10,545 nucleotides of DNA from RGIG464 sp045643185. Its GTDB lineage: Bacteria > Myxococcota_A > Bradymonadia > UBA4248. The DNA lies in the NCBI GenBank assembly GCA_045643185.1, contig JAZUKH010000192.1, forward strand, positions 1-10,545, given 5' to 3'. Below, piece by piece: positions 1 to 6,845 of the stretch. Within the stretch, counting starts at the first letter, position 1. Each line of letters opens with the position of its first letter. The translations under genes and the position numbers were made by a program. The notes beneath the pieces are model-generated. The model was not told the DNA's origin. It did no database searches and saw nothing but the letters and a program-made list of their open reading frames with translations.

Positions 1-7
1 CACATTT

Positions 8-29
8 GCGAAGACCGCGTGTAGGGACG
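8..29. repeat. Inverted half-copy at the left end of the 23-bp tandem array
   Basis: This stretch is close to the reverse complement of one array unit. Its best match is the third, 25-bp unit (73-97), which shares the extra two bases (GGTCTTCGC, read here as GCGAAGACC). It differs by a missing CG and one G/A change. Together with unit 1 it gives an imperfect palindrome in which GTAGGGACG faces CGTCTCTAC across a short GCG/CGC stem. It may be the remnant of the palindromic element from which the array grew. The window starts only 7 bases earlier, so the true left boundary is unknown. Confidence 0.7.
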
Positions 30-212
30 CGCGGTTCGCACGTCTCTACACGCGCGGTTCGCACGTCTCTACACGCGCGGTCTTCGCACGTCTCTACACG
101 CGCGGTTCGCACGTCTCTACACGCGCGGTTCGCACGTCTCTACACGCGCGGTTCGCACGTCTCTACACGCGCGGTTCGCACGTCTTTACACGCGCGGTTC
201 GCACGTCTCTAC
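27..212. repeat. Tandem array of eight 23-bp units
   Basis: Eight head-to-tail units are seen at 27-49, 50-72, 73-97, 98-120, 121-143, 144-166, 167-189 and 190-212. The unit starts ACGCGCGG, continues TTCGCACG and ends TCTCTAC. Unit 3 carries a 2-base insertion and unit 7 has one C-to-T change; the other six are identical. The array ends 14 bases from the stop codon of the lipoprotein gene, so it lies in the 3' flank of that gene. The near-identity suggests recent expansion by slippage or recombination. An open frame runs through it on the plus strand, but it only reflects the repeat and is not annotated. Confidence 0.95.
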
Positions 213-225
213 ACACGTCCCGGTT

Positions 226-2049
226 TTATAGATTCAGCCACAAAGCGGGACGAACCGCGACATAATCGTTGTCGACAAGGAAGCCACCGTGGTCGAAGGA
301 ACCGTCATAGTTGACTTTCGCGGCGTTATTTTCGTAGCCGCCCGGCGTCCGAAGCCACCAGTCACAAAAACAGTGAACATCCGCACAACTACCATCTGCT
401 GTATAATGTCCTAATTCTGACCCAAAAACAAAAGCGTCTTTTTTGACGGTATATTGCGTGGCTTCCGCTTGGCGATCTGCATCATCTGTAAAATATTGCT
501 GTGCTTCTGTGATGCTGAGCAAGAAGATTTTGTCGATTGTTGCGAGGCCAGGAGAAGGGAGGGACATCGGATTAGCGTGGGCTGGGACGTTGGAAGACAC
601 GATCTTCGTTTGTTCTGTGTCTGTAAATGCGGCATCAATGAAGTTGTTGCTCGTATAGCTCTTGCCACCGGTGTTGTCACTTTCACCATAGCCATTTAAC
701 CACGATCGAATCGTACTCTTCTCCCAGGTTATGGGTCTATAGGATGTGTTGTAAGGCTGCGCATCGAGCGCCTTCTCGCTAATGACAAGATATTGGTCTG
801 AGGCGTTTTTGTCGAGTACGCGCCAGGTAATCGGTTCTTTGCCGTTTAAAGTGTCGTTGTCTTGTTCATAATGACCAAACGTAAAAAGATCACCTTTGGC
901 ATAAGTTCCACATAAATTTCCTAAACATTTTTTAGAACCACAATTATTGCCACATGTGCCGCAATTTGAGGAGTCTGTGTACGGATAAACGAGTTTCCCG
1001 TCGCAGTAAGTGGTTGTTGTGCTCGTTGGCGGTTCTGTCGTGCAGACGCCAGCGGCGCAGTATTTGCCTTTTCCGCATTCATTGCCGCATCCACTGCAGT
1101 TGGATGAGTCTATATCTGCACGAACAGATTTCCCGTCGCAATAAGTCGTAGTTTCGCTCGTGGCTGGTTCTGCCGTGCACACGCCGGCTGCGCAGTATTT
1201 GCCTTTTCCGCAATTATTGCCGCATTTGCCACAATGCGAGGCGTCGTTGTAGGGATAAACGGTTTTGCCGTCGCAAATGATCGTGGAGGATGAACTCAAG
1301 GTATATGTCGCACATGAACCGGATTGACATTGCGTAGACGATGGGCAGTTATTGCCGCAGACGCTGCAATTGGCGGAGTCCGAGAGCGTGTCGACGCAGG
1401 CGTCATCGCAGGCGGTCAGTTTTGTGCCACAATTGAGTTTGCATTGGCCGAGCGAGCACAGTTTGTTGCTGGTTTCACAATTCGTGCACTCGCTACCGCA
1501 GCAGGCGTTGGTGTCGGCAACACATTTGTCAGTGGAGAGATGATAATTGTCCTGGCATTCCGTGACGACGCAGTTACCTGCCGTACAAGATCCGGCTTTC
1601 CAGCCATTCACGTTTGCACTGCAGTCGTTGTCGTGTGAGCCGCAATTTTGGATTGAATCTTCTTCACAGGTATTGCCAAAGGCGTGTTTTCCGGCTGGGC
1701 AACCTGAACTGTCGGACTTGGCAACACATTCACACTTGCCGGCATCGAATGATTTGCCGTCTTTCTGGCAGCTATCTTGGGTCAAATGACACGTCGAAGC
1801 CTGTTCAACACATTCGCACTTGTCGGCATCGAATGATTTGCCGTCTTTCTGGCAGCTATCTTGGGTCAAATGACACGTCACCATGTGTTCAACACATTCG
1901 CATTGGTCGGCATCGAATGATTTGTTTTCGGACTGACAAACAGTTTCGTTCAGGTCACAAGACTCCGAACCGCTGTCATTACCGCAGCCAGTCAAACCGA
2001 CGGTTGCGAACAAGGTTGACAATAGAATGAGTTTGTTTTGCAGTTTCAT
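226..2049 (-). CDS. Modular cysteine-rich surface lipoprotein with C-terminal DUF6273-like domain
   Basis: This is a 607-residue lipoprotein. A signal peptide (about 1-21) ends in the lipobox LTGC, with Cys22 as the predicted lipidated residue. Residues 31-114 are three 28-residue repeats of the form CxLxxxxCQ...KSFDAxxCECV. Residues 117-205 are further Cys-rich sequence. Residues 206-380 hold four units of the NCGxCGxxC type, three of them spaced by YCDGKxV and GKYCAAGVC; these resemble the Stig1-like repeats common in Myxococcota surface proteins. Residues 384-607 resemble DUF6273: ITWRVLD, ISEKALDAQPYN, DWWLRTPGG (563-571) and the terminal VRPALWL. Start: TTAGGAG lies 4 nt before the ATG. 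The gene looks less GC-rich than its neighbours. A surface-exposed, disulfide-stabilised stalk carrying a DUF6273 head is inferred; no ligand or enzyme activity can be named. DUF6273 assignment is from remembered motifs. Confidence 0.9.
   Translation of the reverse strand: MKLQNKLILLSTLFATVGLTGCGNDSGSESCDLNETVCQSENKSFDADQCECVEHMVTCHLTQDSCQKDGKSFDADKCECVEQASTCHLTQDSCQKDGKSFDAGKCECVAKSDSSGCPAGKHAFGNTCEEDSIQNCGSHDNDCSANVNGWKAGSCTAGNCVVTECQDNYHLSTDKCVADTNACCGSECTNCETSNKLCSLGQCKLNCGTKLTACDDACVDTLSDSANCSVCGNNCPSSTQCQSGSCATYTLSSSSTIICDGKTVYPYNDASHCGKCGNNCGKGKYCAAGVCTAEPATSETTTYCDGKSVRADIDSSNCSGCGNECGKGKYCAAGVCTTEPPTSTTTTYCDGKLVYPYTDSSNCGTCGNNCGSKKCLGNLCGTYAKGDLFTFGHYEQDNDTLNGKEPITWRVLDKNASDQYLVISEKALDAQPYNTSYRPITWEKSTIRSWLNGYGESDNTGGKSYTSNNFIDAAFTDTEQTKIVSSNVPAHANPMSLPSPGLATIDKIFLLSITEAQQYFTDDADRQAEATQYTVKKDAFVFGSELGHYTADGSCADVHCFCDWWLRTPGGYENNAAKVNYDGSFDHGGFLVDNDYVAVRPALWLNL
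1708..1875. repeat. Two 84-bp in-gene direct repeats of the lipoprotein gene
   Basis: Copies at 1708-1791 and 1792-1875 encode repeats 3 and 2 of the N-terminal cysteine module. A 55-base block (1741-1795 versus 1825-1879) is identical at exactly 84 bases distance. A third, diverged copy lies at 1876-1959. Such identity at DNA level points to recent in-frame duplication, so the number of modules is likely to vary between strains. Confidence 0.9.
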
Positions 2050-2111
2050 AGTACTCCTAATACTTTTTTCGTCTCAACCGGGTTACCAGCCCATTCGTTA
2101 AATACGCGCAT

Positions 2112-2266
2112 GCCGCAGGCAGAGGGGGTAGCGGCGTATGGGACGCGACCGACTTTTTCACCCCTCGCCGTCCCATAACCGCGAAAAGAGACGCGACTTA
2201 GCATTATTCATGCCAACTTTTTAAAACCGCCGTCCCATAGCCGCGTAGGGGGAGACTTCCCCCGCC
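2112..2266 (-). repeat. Composite G-tract/palindrome element, copy 1 (long form)
   Basis: Read on the minus strand from 2266, the element starts with GGGGGAAGTCTCCCCC, then TACGCGGCTATGGGACG, and ends with ATACGCCGCTACCCCCTCT followed by CCTGCGGC. The same start and end blocks occur in the same order, but on the plus strand, at 9730-9812. The outer arms (2131-2145 and 2231-2244) pair over 14 bp with one unpaired G at 2136. Inside lies a second half-copy (2166-2183) that can also pair with 2131-2145. The element begins 5 bases after the stop codon of the 5-alpha-reductase-like gene, filling most of the gap before the lipoprotein gene. A REP/BIME-like or miniature mobile element is the likeliest class; no terminal direct repeats were identified. 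Confidence 0.75.
2248..2263. other. G/C-tract hairpin just past the reductase stop
   Basis: GGGGGA and TCCCCC pair around a four-base loop (GACT on the plus strand). On the minus strand this hairpin lies 8 bases after the TAA of the reductase gene, but TACGCGGC follows rather than a T-run, so it is not a standard intrinsic terminator. It is an integral part of the composite element, as shown by the equivalent hairpin at 9730-9747. Confidence 0.6.
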
Positions 2267-2270
2267 AACA

Positions 2271-3041
2271 TTAAAATATGTATGGAATGATCGCTTTCGG
2301 ATTCGTCTCAGCAAATTCGCTGGGGAATTCCGCTTTGTATTTGTCATTGATGCGTTTGGCACGAGGTCCAAGGTTGGCAAACGTCCAAATGAAGAATACG
2401 AGACCAGCCCAAGACCAGGTCAAGCAGGCAAAACCAAGCCACTCAATGCACTCGCCAAAATAATTGGCCGACGTCACATATTTGTACATGCCCTTTTTCG
2501 GGAAATAGTGTTTGGTGTCGCCAGGTTGACGCAAATGACGAATGACGTTATCGGAATGGCAGTTGATGCCCATGCCGATGAGGAAAACCAGCGTACCGAC
2601 GATGAATTGCGGCGACGTGAGCCAATCGAGCGTATAGGTCGTCTCGGGTGACACGTAAAACAACCAGCCGGCCTGCATGAGCGCGTTCATCGAGTTGAAC
2701 AGCACGCCCATCGCGATGATCGAGAGCGGCATTTTGCTATTGCCACGAAGCAAAAACGGAAACACGAACGCGCGGTGAAAATAATGAAGCTCAAAGATGA
2801 GCAGCATGACGAGACACGCCACATTGGCTGTGCGATCTGAGATCGCAAACAGAACTGCCATCAGAATGAAGACCGGCGATTCCATGAGGATCCAACCGAG
2901 CTTGTTGGGAATCGACGGGCCCCACTTTTTCGTCTGGAATTTTCCATAACCGGCATCCACAAAGAAAAGTGCAATAAAGACGATGACGGCAATGACCGTC
3001 ATCACGATCAAAAAAGGATAATAAATAGAAGCAAGATCCAT
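2271..3041 (-). CDS. Steroid 5-alpha-reductase (SRD5A) family membrane reductase
   Basis: This is a 256-residue protein, close to the 254 residues of human SRD5A2, and it aligns nearly without gaps. Family enzymes reduce the C4-C5 double bond of 3-oxo-delta-4 steroids with NADPH inside the membrane. Seen here: GYGKF near residue 31; E54 (in MESP) and Y87 (in HYFHR), matching the substrate-contacting E57 and Y91 of SRD5A2; GMGINCHSD ending at D164; ANYFGE with N193 and E197; R227; and the C-terminal IIPYIF. About seven hydrophobic segments are visible, the first at 8-28. The His-His of the animal GRAKEHHxWY segment is replaced (RAKRINDKY). No clear ribosome binding site precedes the ATG, but no better start is visible. 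Downstream of plsC with a 151-bp gap. The natural substrate is unknown: steroid from a host or prey, or an endogenous enone lipid. Bacterial members active on steroids are known. Confidence 0.92.
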   Translation of the reverse strand: MDLASIYYPFLIVMTVIAVIVFIALFFVDAGYGKFQTKKWGPSIPNKLGWILMESPVFILMAVLFAISDRTANVACLVMLLIFELHYFHRAFVFPFLLRGNSKMPLSIIAMGVLFNSMNALMQAGWLFYVSPETTYTLDWLTSPQFIVGTLVFLIGMGINCHSDNVIRHLRQPGDTKHYFPKKGMYKYVTSANYFGECIEWLGFACLTWSWAGLVFFIWTFANLGPRAKRINDKYKAEFPSEFAETNPKAIIPYIF

Positions 3042-3139
3042 CAGAAAACGGCAGATTAAGAGCCCTGCCCAGGCGTTGAGTGAAGAAAATGATCAAGCAT
3101 CGCGACCAAACACATGCCTAAGCAAGATCCTTCGTGAAG

Positions 3140-3194
3140 AAAACGACACGCGGCGCCCGGAACGCCACGTTTGCGTGGCGTATAACGTCGTTTT
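3140..3194 (-). terminator. Hairpin at the plsC stop codon
   Basis: An inner 8-bp stem (ACGCCACG 3162-3169 with CGTGGCGT 3174-3181, loop TTTG) sits inside an outer 8-bp stem (AAAACGAC 3140-3147 with GTCGTTTT 3187-3194). On the minus strand the structure starts at the stop codon of plsC and ends in GTCGTTTTCTTC, a short T-rich tract, so it could terminate plsC transcription. Terminator function is inferred. Confidence 0.5.
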
Positions 3195-3927
3195 AGTCTT
3201 TGCATTCATCGGCCTGTTGACCAATTTCAACGAGTTTTTTGAGAATAGCCGTTCGCGCCAGATCGCACATTTTTTGAGCGCGTTCACGCTCACTTTCGTC
3301 CTCGGGCACTTCGATGGCAGGCAGGGCGTGAACGACTGCATGCCCCGGCTTGACGTAGTTTGAAGTCTTGGGATTGATCTTAAAAAAGCCCTCGAGCGCG
3401 ATGGGCACGATGGGCACATTGTTCTGCACGGCATTAAAGAAAGCACCGAGTTTGAACTTGCCGAGATTGCCGTCCGGCGTTCGCGTGCCTTCCGGAAAAA
3501 AGACGCAGCTCCCGCCTTCCGACACGGCTGCGGCCACAGCCTGTTTGAGCTTTTCGAGGTGTGAATTATCTTTGGTTCCGCGAGAAACGGGAATGTGTCG
3601 CTCCAGCACGAGCGCCGTCTTGAGCAAAGGCGCGTGGAACAGCTCTTTCTTGGCCAAGAAGCGCACGTCGCGGTCGAAAATGCCACACAGGACGAGCGCA
3701 TCCATAAGGGACGAGTGATTGGCCACATAGATGCACGGGCGGCCGAGCACCAGTCGCTCATCATCGCGCACATCGTAAGTGACACCGAGTGAGGCGAGCA
3801 ACTGATTAGACCAGAATGCGCGACGCGCGTGGGCTTCGTCAAACGACAAATGCCGCGCTTCACTCAAATATCGGTGTCCGTAATAACCAAATTGATAAAA
3901 TGTTCGTATACCTTTGAATATTGCCAT
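3193..3927 (-). CDS. plsC: 1-acyl-sn-glycerol-3-phosphate acyltransferase (PlsC/LPLAT family)
   Basis: This is a 244-residue membrane-associated acyltransferase. It is expected to transfer a fatty acyl group to the sn-2 position of lysophosphatidate, making phosphatidate for phospholipid synthesis. Block I, the catalytic HX4D motif, is seen as NHSSLMD with H71 and D76. Block II is around HIPVSRG (111-117), with the substrate-binding arginine at 116. Block III is FFPEGTRTPDG (143-153). Block IV is VPIVPIAL (171-178). Length is typical. I chose the ATG at 3927 (MAIFKGIRTF): the open frame continues upstream to another ATG at 4050, but the extra 41 residues are polar, basic, unlike the family and overlap the palindromic spacer. 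No strong Shine-Dalgarno is visible, only a purine-rich AAAG. Another lysolipid or an ornithine/amino lipid could be the acceptor, so the family is firmer than the substrate. Confidence 0.9.
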   Translation of the reverse strand: MAIFKGIRTFYQFGYYGHRYLSEARHLSFDEAHARRAFWSNQLLASLGVTYDVRDDERLVLGRPCIYVANHSSLMDALVLCGIFDRDVRFLAKKELFHAPLLKTALVLERHIPVSRGTKDNSHLEKLKQAVAAAVSEGGSCVFFPEGTRTPDGNLGKFKLGAFFNAVQNNVPIVPIALEGFFKINPKTSNYVKPGHAVVHALPAIEVPEDESERERAQKMCDLARTAILKKLVEIGQQADECKD

Positions 3928-3973
3928 GGTCTTTACGTTTTGTTTTTGAGGGTTAGTGTTGTTCTCCCTTAAC

Positions 3974-4005
3974 CGACTCCGGCAGAGTCGATAACAGGCA
4001 TGCCT
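3974..4005. other. Hairpin and palindrome in the plsC leader
   Basis: CGACTC (3974-3979) and GAGTCG (3985-3990) can pair around CGGCA, and a perfect 10-bp palindrome AGGCATGCCT follows at 3996-4005. Both lie within 80 bases upstream of the plsC start codon. They could be an RNA leader structure or operator, but no known riboswitch or regulator site is recognised. Confidence 0.35.
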
Positions 4006-4056
4006 ATTCCGTTTGCTGCTGTTTTCGCAGATCAGCAGCATGAAGATCATTGGTTA

Positions 4057-4142
4057 GTGAACCGTTCACCACAGTCATTTTATGGGTGAACAGTTCACGA
4101 CAGTCATGGTTTGGTGATCAAATCACCACGGTCATTCGTTGG
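4057..4142. repeat. Three tandem palindromic repeats, period 28-29 bp
   Basis: Units lie at 4057-4085, 4086-4113 and 4114-4142. The first two begin with a perfect 13-base palindrome, GTGAAC-N-GTTCAC, at 4057-4069 and 4086-4098. The third has GGTGAT-CAA-ATCACC at 4113-4127, where the arm sequence has changed on both sides. Each palindrome is followed by (A)CAGTCAT or ACGGTCAT. Centres are 29 and 28 bases apart, slightly under three helical turns. The third unit overlaps the stop codon of the sulfatase-like gene, and the array lies 130-210 bases upstream of plsC. This could be a multi-site operator for a dimeric regulator of plsC, or a structural repeat at the 3' end of the upstream operon. Paired change in the arms fits either hairpin or dimer-site selection. 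Confidence 0.8.
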
Positions 4143-6291
4143 TAATGCGTTCACGCAGTGCACGGCGAGTAATGGGCTTTTTTTGCACTTCGTGAATGGC
4201 AAGCGGCGAGTTGCCGTCGCCGAACGAATAGAGCGCATCGACGCCTTCGCGTTTGATTCGATAAAAATAGTGATCGGTCGAAGTGGCCGTGAGCTCGCCA
4301 AAGACAGCTTTGGGCGCCTCGTCCGCGATCGTTTCAACGGGGTTGCCCTGCATCACGTCGGCGATGACCTGGTTAAGTGCGCGCACATTGGTGACGCGCG
4401 GCCAAGCGACGTCCGTCGCAACATCATTCGATGCCATAAACCACGGCACGTGGACTTCCCAAGGCGTCAGGGACTGCAAATATCCCAGCGTCGACTCGCC
4501 CAACGAGCAGCCGTGTGTGCCAACGACCAGGACGAGCGTTTTGGGCGGCAGGCGAGTCAACAACGCGTCGAAGGCAGCATCCAGGTCAGCGAGCGCCGCG
4601 TCGTAATAGGCGGCAAACTGCCGGCTGTCGGCTGGCGTCGGATCGCGCATCACAGCCACGTTCTGCATCGCCTGGGCATTGACGGGGCCAGCATAACCGG
4701 GTTGGGCAAAGCGCGCGAAATTCTCGTCACTCGGACTGAGCGGCAGACGCAGTGCGCCCAAGTGCAAATAGACGAGCGACTTAGTCGGCGCGGCACTGAG
4801 TTCTTCGACGAGCGCGTTCACCGCGTCGACGGGTGCCCCGAGCTTTTCTTTGTTGAGCTGACGCACCTTGGCGAAGCCCTGAGCGAAGCCGCGCGCCGGG
4901 TCGATCGCCTTCGACGTCGTCAAAAACGTCGACGACCAGTCGGGGTTCAACTCGGCGAGCGTGTTCAACGAAGTTTTGATGTGCGTAGCCTCGTCATCGA
5001 CACCGTGTTTGGCGCGCGACACGCCGGTCAGCAACGACACCGTCGTCGCCTGATTGCCCGGCGACTCAGTCATGGCCGTGCCCCAGACCGCGTGTTGACG
5101 CAAAGCCTGAAGGTTGGGTGCCACCGACGCGTAAGCCTCGTCGTTCAGTCGATCGACGCGCAGGTCGTCGATCGCGATCACCGCAATGCGCTCAGACGCA
5201 CGAATGGCCTCAAACGCGCTGACCTGCTCGTCCGACGCGGCTTCGACGACCTGCATGTTGGCGGCGCACACCGCGCCGGCGGGCAACGGCACCGCGCCAA
5301 ACAGCTCGTCAGCCTCGGTTTCGACGCGCATGACCAGTCGCACGGCCTGACCGGCATATTCCGAAAGATCCACGGCTTCGGCTCGCCAATCCGAGCCTGT
5401 CTCGACCGTATCTTCAAACACCGTCGCAGGCTCAGCCTCATCGGTAAAGACGGTGACCGTCAACCTGGCGTGCTGCATCAACCAGGCGGACGGCGCGACC
5501 TCAAAACGCAGCTGTGCGTGCGCCGGCACGACCCAGTAGCGTTCGAGCGACGTACCGTCGCTCAAGACCCACGCATTGCGCGACTGATCGTCCACTCGAC
5601 AAGCCTCGACGGACGCCGCGACGGGCGCGATCGGCCCCGTTTTGGCTTCACTTTCACCCGTTTTGACGTCAATACGAACGAATTTTGCCGCCACGCGGTC
5701 GGAATCCTCGAAATACGTGCCACCAAAACGCAGACGCATCAACTGGTCGCCGCTGCGATTCAGCCAGTCACGCGGAATCGTCACGACATTGTCTTTCCAA
5801 CCGGGTTCGAGCTTGAACGACTTCGGCATTGTCCACGCAGCATTTTGCGCATCGTCGTTTTGATAAAACATGATGGCAACGCTATCGTTCACTTTTGGAC
5901 GCAGCTGAACGTGGACGTTCACATCGCCTTCGAATTCAGCCGGGTTCAGCGGAAAATGAAACGTCGCGGTCGTGCCGCCTAACCAGCGCAGCGCGCGGTT
6001 GGCCGCCCACGGCATTTTTTCAGACTCAGCTTTTTCGGGCGAAATGACTTCGGGCGCAAGCCAAGCCCCGCCCAGTTCGAGGTATTTCTGGCCGTCAGGC
6101 GCACCAGGTTCAAAGCCGATCCCGTGTTGGAAACGATGAAGGCGGTCGCGGTGAGCGATCCAATCTTCCACCATGACCCAGTGTTTTGGCGCCGAAACCG
6201 TTTCATCGACGTTTTCAGTCGTTGGCGCCGGGTTTTGAGGCGAGCACGCACACAAGGTGAGTGCAGCCAGAATCAGTCGTTTTAACTTCAT
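4132..6291 (-). CDS. Lipoprotein with degenerate sulfatase-like (alkaline phosphatase superfamily) domain
   Basis: This is a 719-residue protein with a signal peptide and lipobox LCAC (Cys16 the likely lipid anchor). Residues about 38-350 look like two beta-rich domains, not assigned. Residues about 366-700 resemble a sulfatase fold: VIAIDDLRVDRL (371-382) matches the first metal-binding block, and SLLTGVSRAKHGV (419-431) matches the helix after the nucleophile. The usual CxPSR site is, by alignment, N413-Q414-A415-T416-T417, so the cysteine converted to formylglycine is absent. The usual DHG metal pair is THG (592-594), and the DPHxPY block is ALRLPL. A binding or scaffold role is therefore more likely than hydrolysis. 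The ATG at 6291 overlaps the DJ-1 stop codon (ATGA), and it gives the lipoprotein signal at the N terminus; longer in-frame starts lie inside the DJ-1 gene and lack it. Confidence 0.85.
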   Translation of the reverse strand: MKLKRLILAALTLCACSPQNPAPTTENVDETVSAPKHWVMVEDWIAHRDRLHRFQHGIGFEPGAPDGQKYLELGGAWLAPEVISPEKAESEKMPWAANRALRWLGGTTATFHFPLNPAEFEGDVNVHVQLRPKVNDSVAIMFYQNDDAQNAAWTMPKSFKLEPGWKDNVVTIPRDWLNRSGDQLMRLRFGGTYFEDSDRVAAKFVRIDVKTGESEAKTGPIAPVAASVEACRVDDQSRNAWVLSDGTSLERYWVVPAHAQLRFEVAPSAWLMQHARLTVTVFTDEAEPATVFEDTVETGSDWRAEAVDLSEYAGQAVRLVMRVETEADELFGAVPLPAGAVCAANMQVVEAASDEQVSAFEAIRASERIAVIAIDDLRVDRLNDEAYASVAPNLQALRQHAVWGTAMTESPGNQATTVSLLTGVSRAKHGVDDEATHIKTSLNTLAELNPDWSSTFLTTSKAIDPARGFAQGFAKVRQLNKEKLGAPVDAVNALVEELSAAPTKSLVYLHLGALRLPLSPSDENFARFAQPGYAGPVNAQAMQNVAVMRDPTPADSRQFAAYYDAALADLDAAFDALLTRLPPKTLVLVVGTHGCSLGESTLGYLQSLTPWEVHVPWFMASNDVATDVAWPRVTNVRALNQVIADVMQGNPVETIADEAPKAVFGELTATSTDHYFYRIKREGVDALYSFGDGNSPLAIHEVQKKPITRRALRERITNE

Positions 6292-6842
6292 GGTACGATC
6301 GCCAGACCGCCCATGATGCTCTGGGCATCGCCGATCAACCTGGCCACGAGCGCGATCGACCAGGCCATGGCGCAGCCGGCAGATCGGCCCGTCACGACGT
6401 TGCCATCGGTCTCGGCCGCACTTTCGCAACGGTTTTGCGCTGTGATCTCGTCAAAAATACACGGATGACACGTAAAACGGCGGTTTTGAAGCAGTCCGGC
6501 TTGTTCGAGTACGAGCGGCGCTGCGCAGACAGCCGCCGTCACCTTGTTTGCAGCCCCAAACGCGCGGACCAGCGCCACGAGGTCTTCGCGCGCCAACATG
6601 TTGCGCACGCCCTTCATGCCACCGGGCAGCACGATCGCGTCAAAGCCCTCGACCGGCGACTGAGCCATGACGGTGCTCAAAGCCTGATCGGCCATCACCA
6701 AAATGCCGTGCGAGCCCAAAACCGACGTGTCATCTGTCAAAGATGCCGTCACGACCTCGATCTTGGCGCGACGCATGAGATCGATCACCGTGATCGCTTC
6801 TGTTTCTTCAAAACCGGGAGAAAGAATAACGAGTGTTTTCAT
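6288..6842 (-). CDS. DJ-1/PfpI family protein (YajL/ThiJ-like)
   Basis: This is a 184-residue cytoplasmic protein of the DJ-1/YajL clade. By an accident of length it has the same numbering as human DJ-1: C106 in the nucleophile elbow (AAVCAAP) and H126 (TCHP), with E15 (GFEETEA) as the acidic partner that polarises the cysteine. VLPGGMKG near residue 71 and TGRSAGCAMAW (151-161) are also family blocks. Members are described as redox-sensing chaperones and as glyoxalase III or deglycase enzymes; the last activity is debated. It begins 3 nt after the exonuclease stop codon and overlaps the next gene by 4 bases, so it is co-transcribed and probably translationally coupled. Family assignment is firm; the exact activity is not. 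Confidence 0.93.
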   Translation of the reverse strand: MKTLVILSPGFEETEAITVIDLMRRAKIEVVTASLTDDTSVLGSHGILVMADQALSTVMAQSPVEGFDAIVLPGGMKGVRNMLAREDLVALVRAFGAANKVTAAVCAAPLVLEQAGLLQNRRFTCHPCIFDEITAQNRCESAAETDGNVVTGRSAGCAMAWSIALVARLIGDAQSIMGGLAIVP

Positions 6843-6845
6843 AGC

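Noticed and set aside
27..212. CRISPR array
   Set aside because: The 23-bp units are directly adjacent, with no unique spacers, and no cas gene is in the window.
6..314. A repetitive RAVRTSLHAR-type protein on the plus strand
   Set aside because: It is only the translation of the 23-bp tandem array and runs into the 3' end of the real lipoprotein gene.
226..900. Diversity-generating retroelement target at the 3' end of the DUF6273-like domain
   Set aside because: No reverse transcriptase, template repeat or adenine-biased variable copy is visible in the window.
3928..4050. A longer PlsC with 41 extra N-terminal residues
   Set aside because: The extension is not family-like, has no ribosome binding site, and lies in the palindrome-rich spacer; the ATG at 3927 matches usual PlsC beginnings.
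4111..5982. A 623-codon open frame on the plus strand
   Set aside because: It lies antisense to the sulfatase-like gene, is very rich in Arg and His, and has no recognisable domain; long antisense frames are common opposite GC-rich genes.
6292..6429. A longer start for the sulfatase-like protein
   Set aside because: It would lie inside the DJ-1 gene and bury the clear signal peptide and lipobox that begin at the ATG at 6291.
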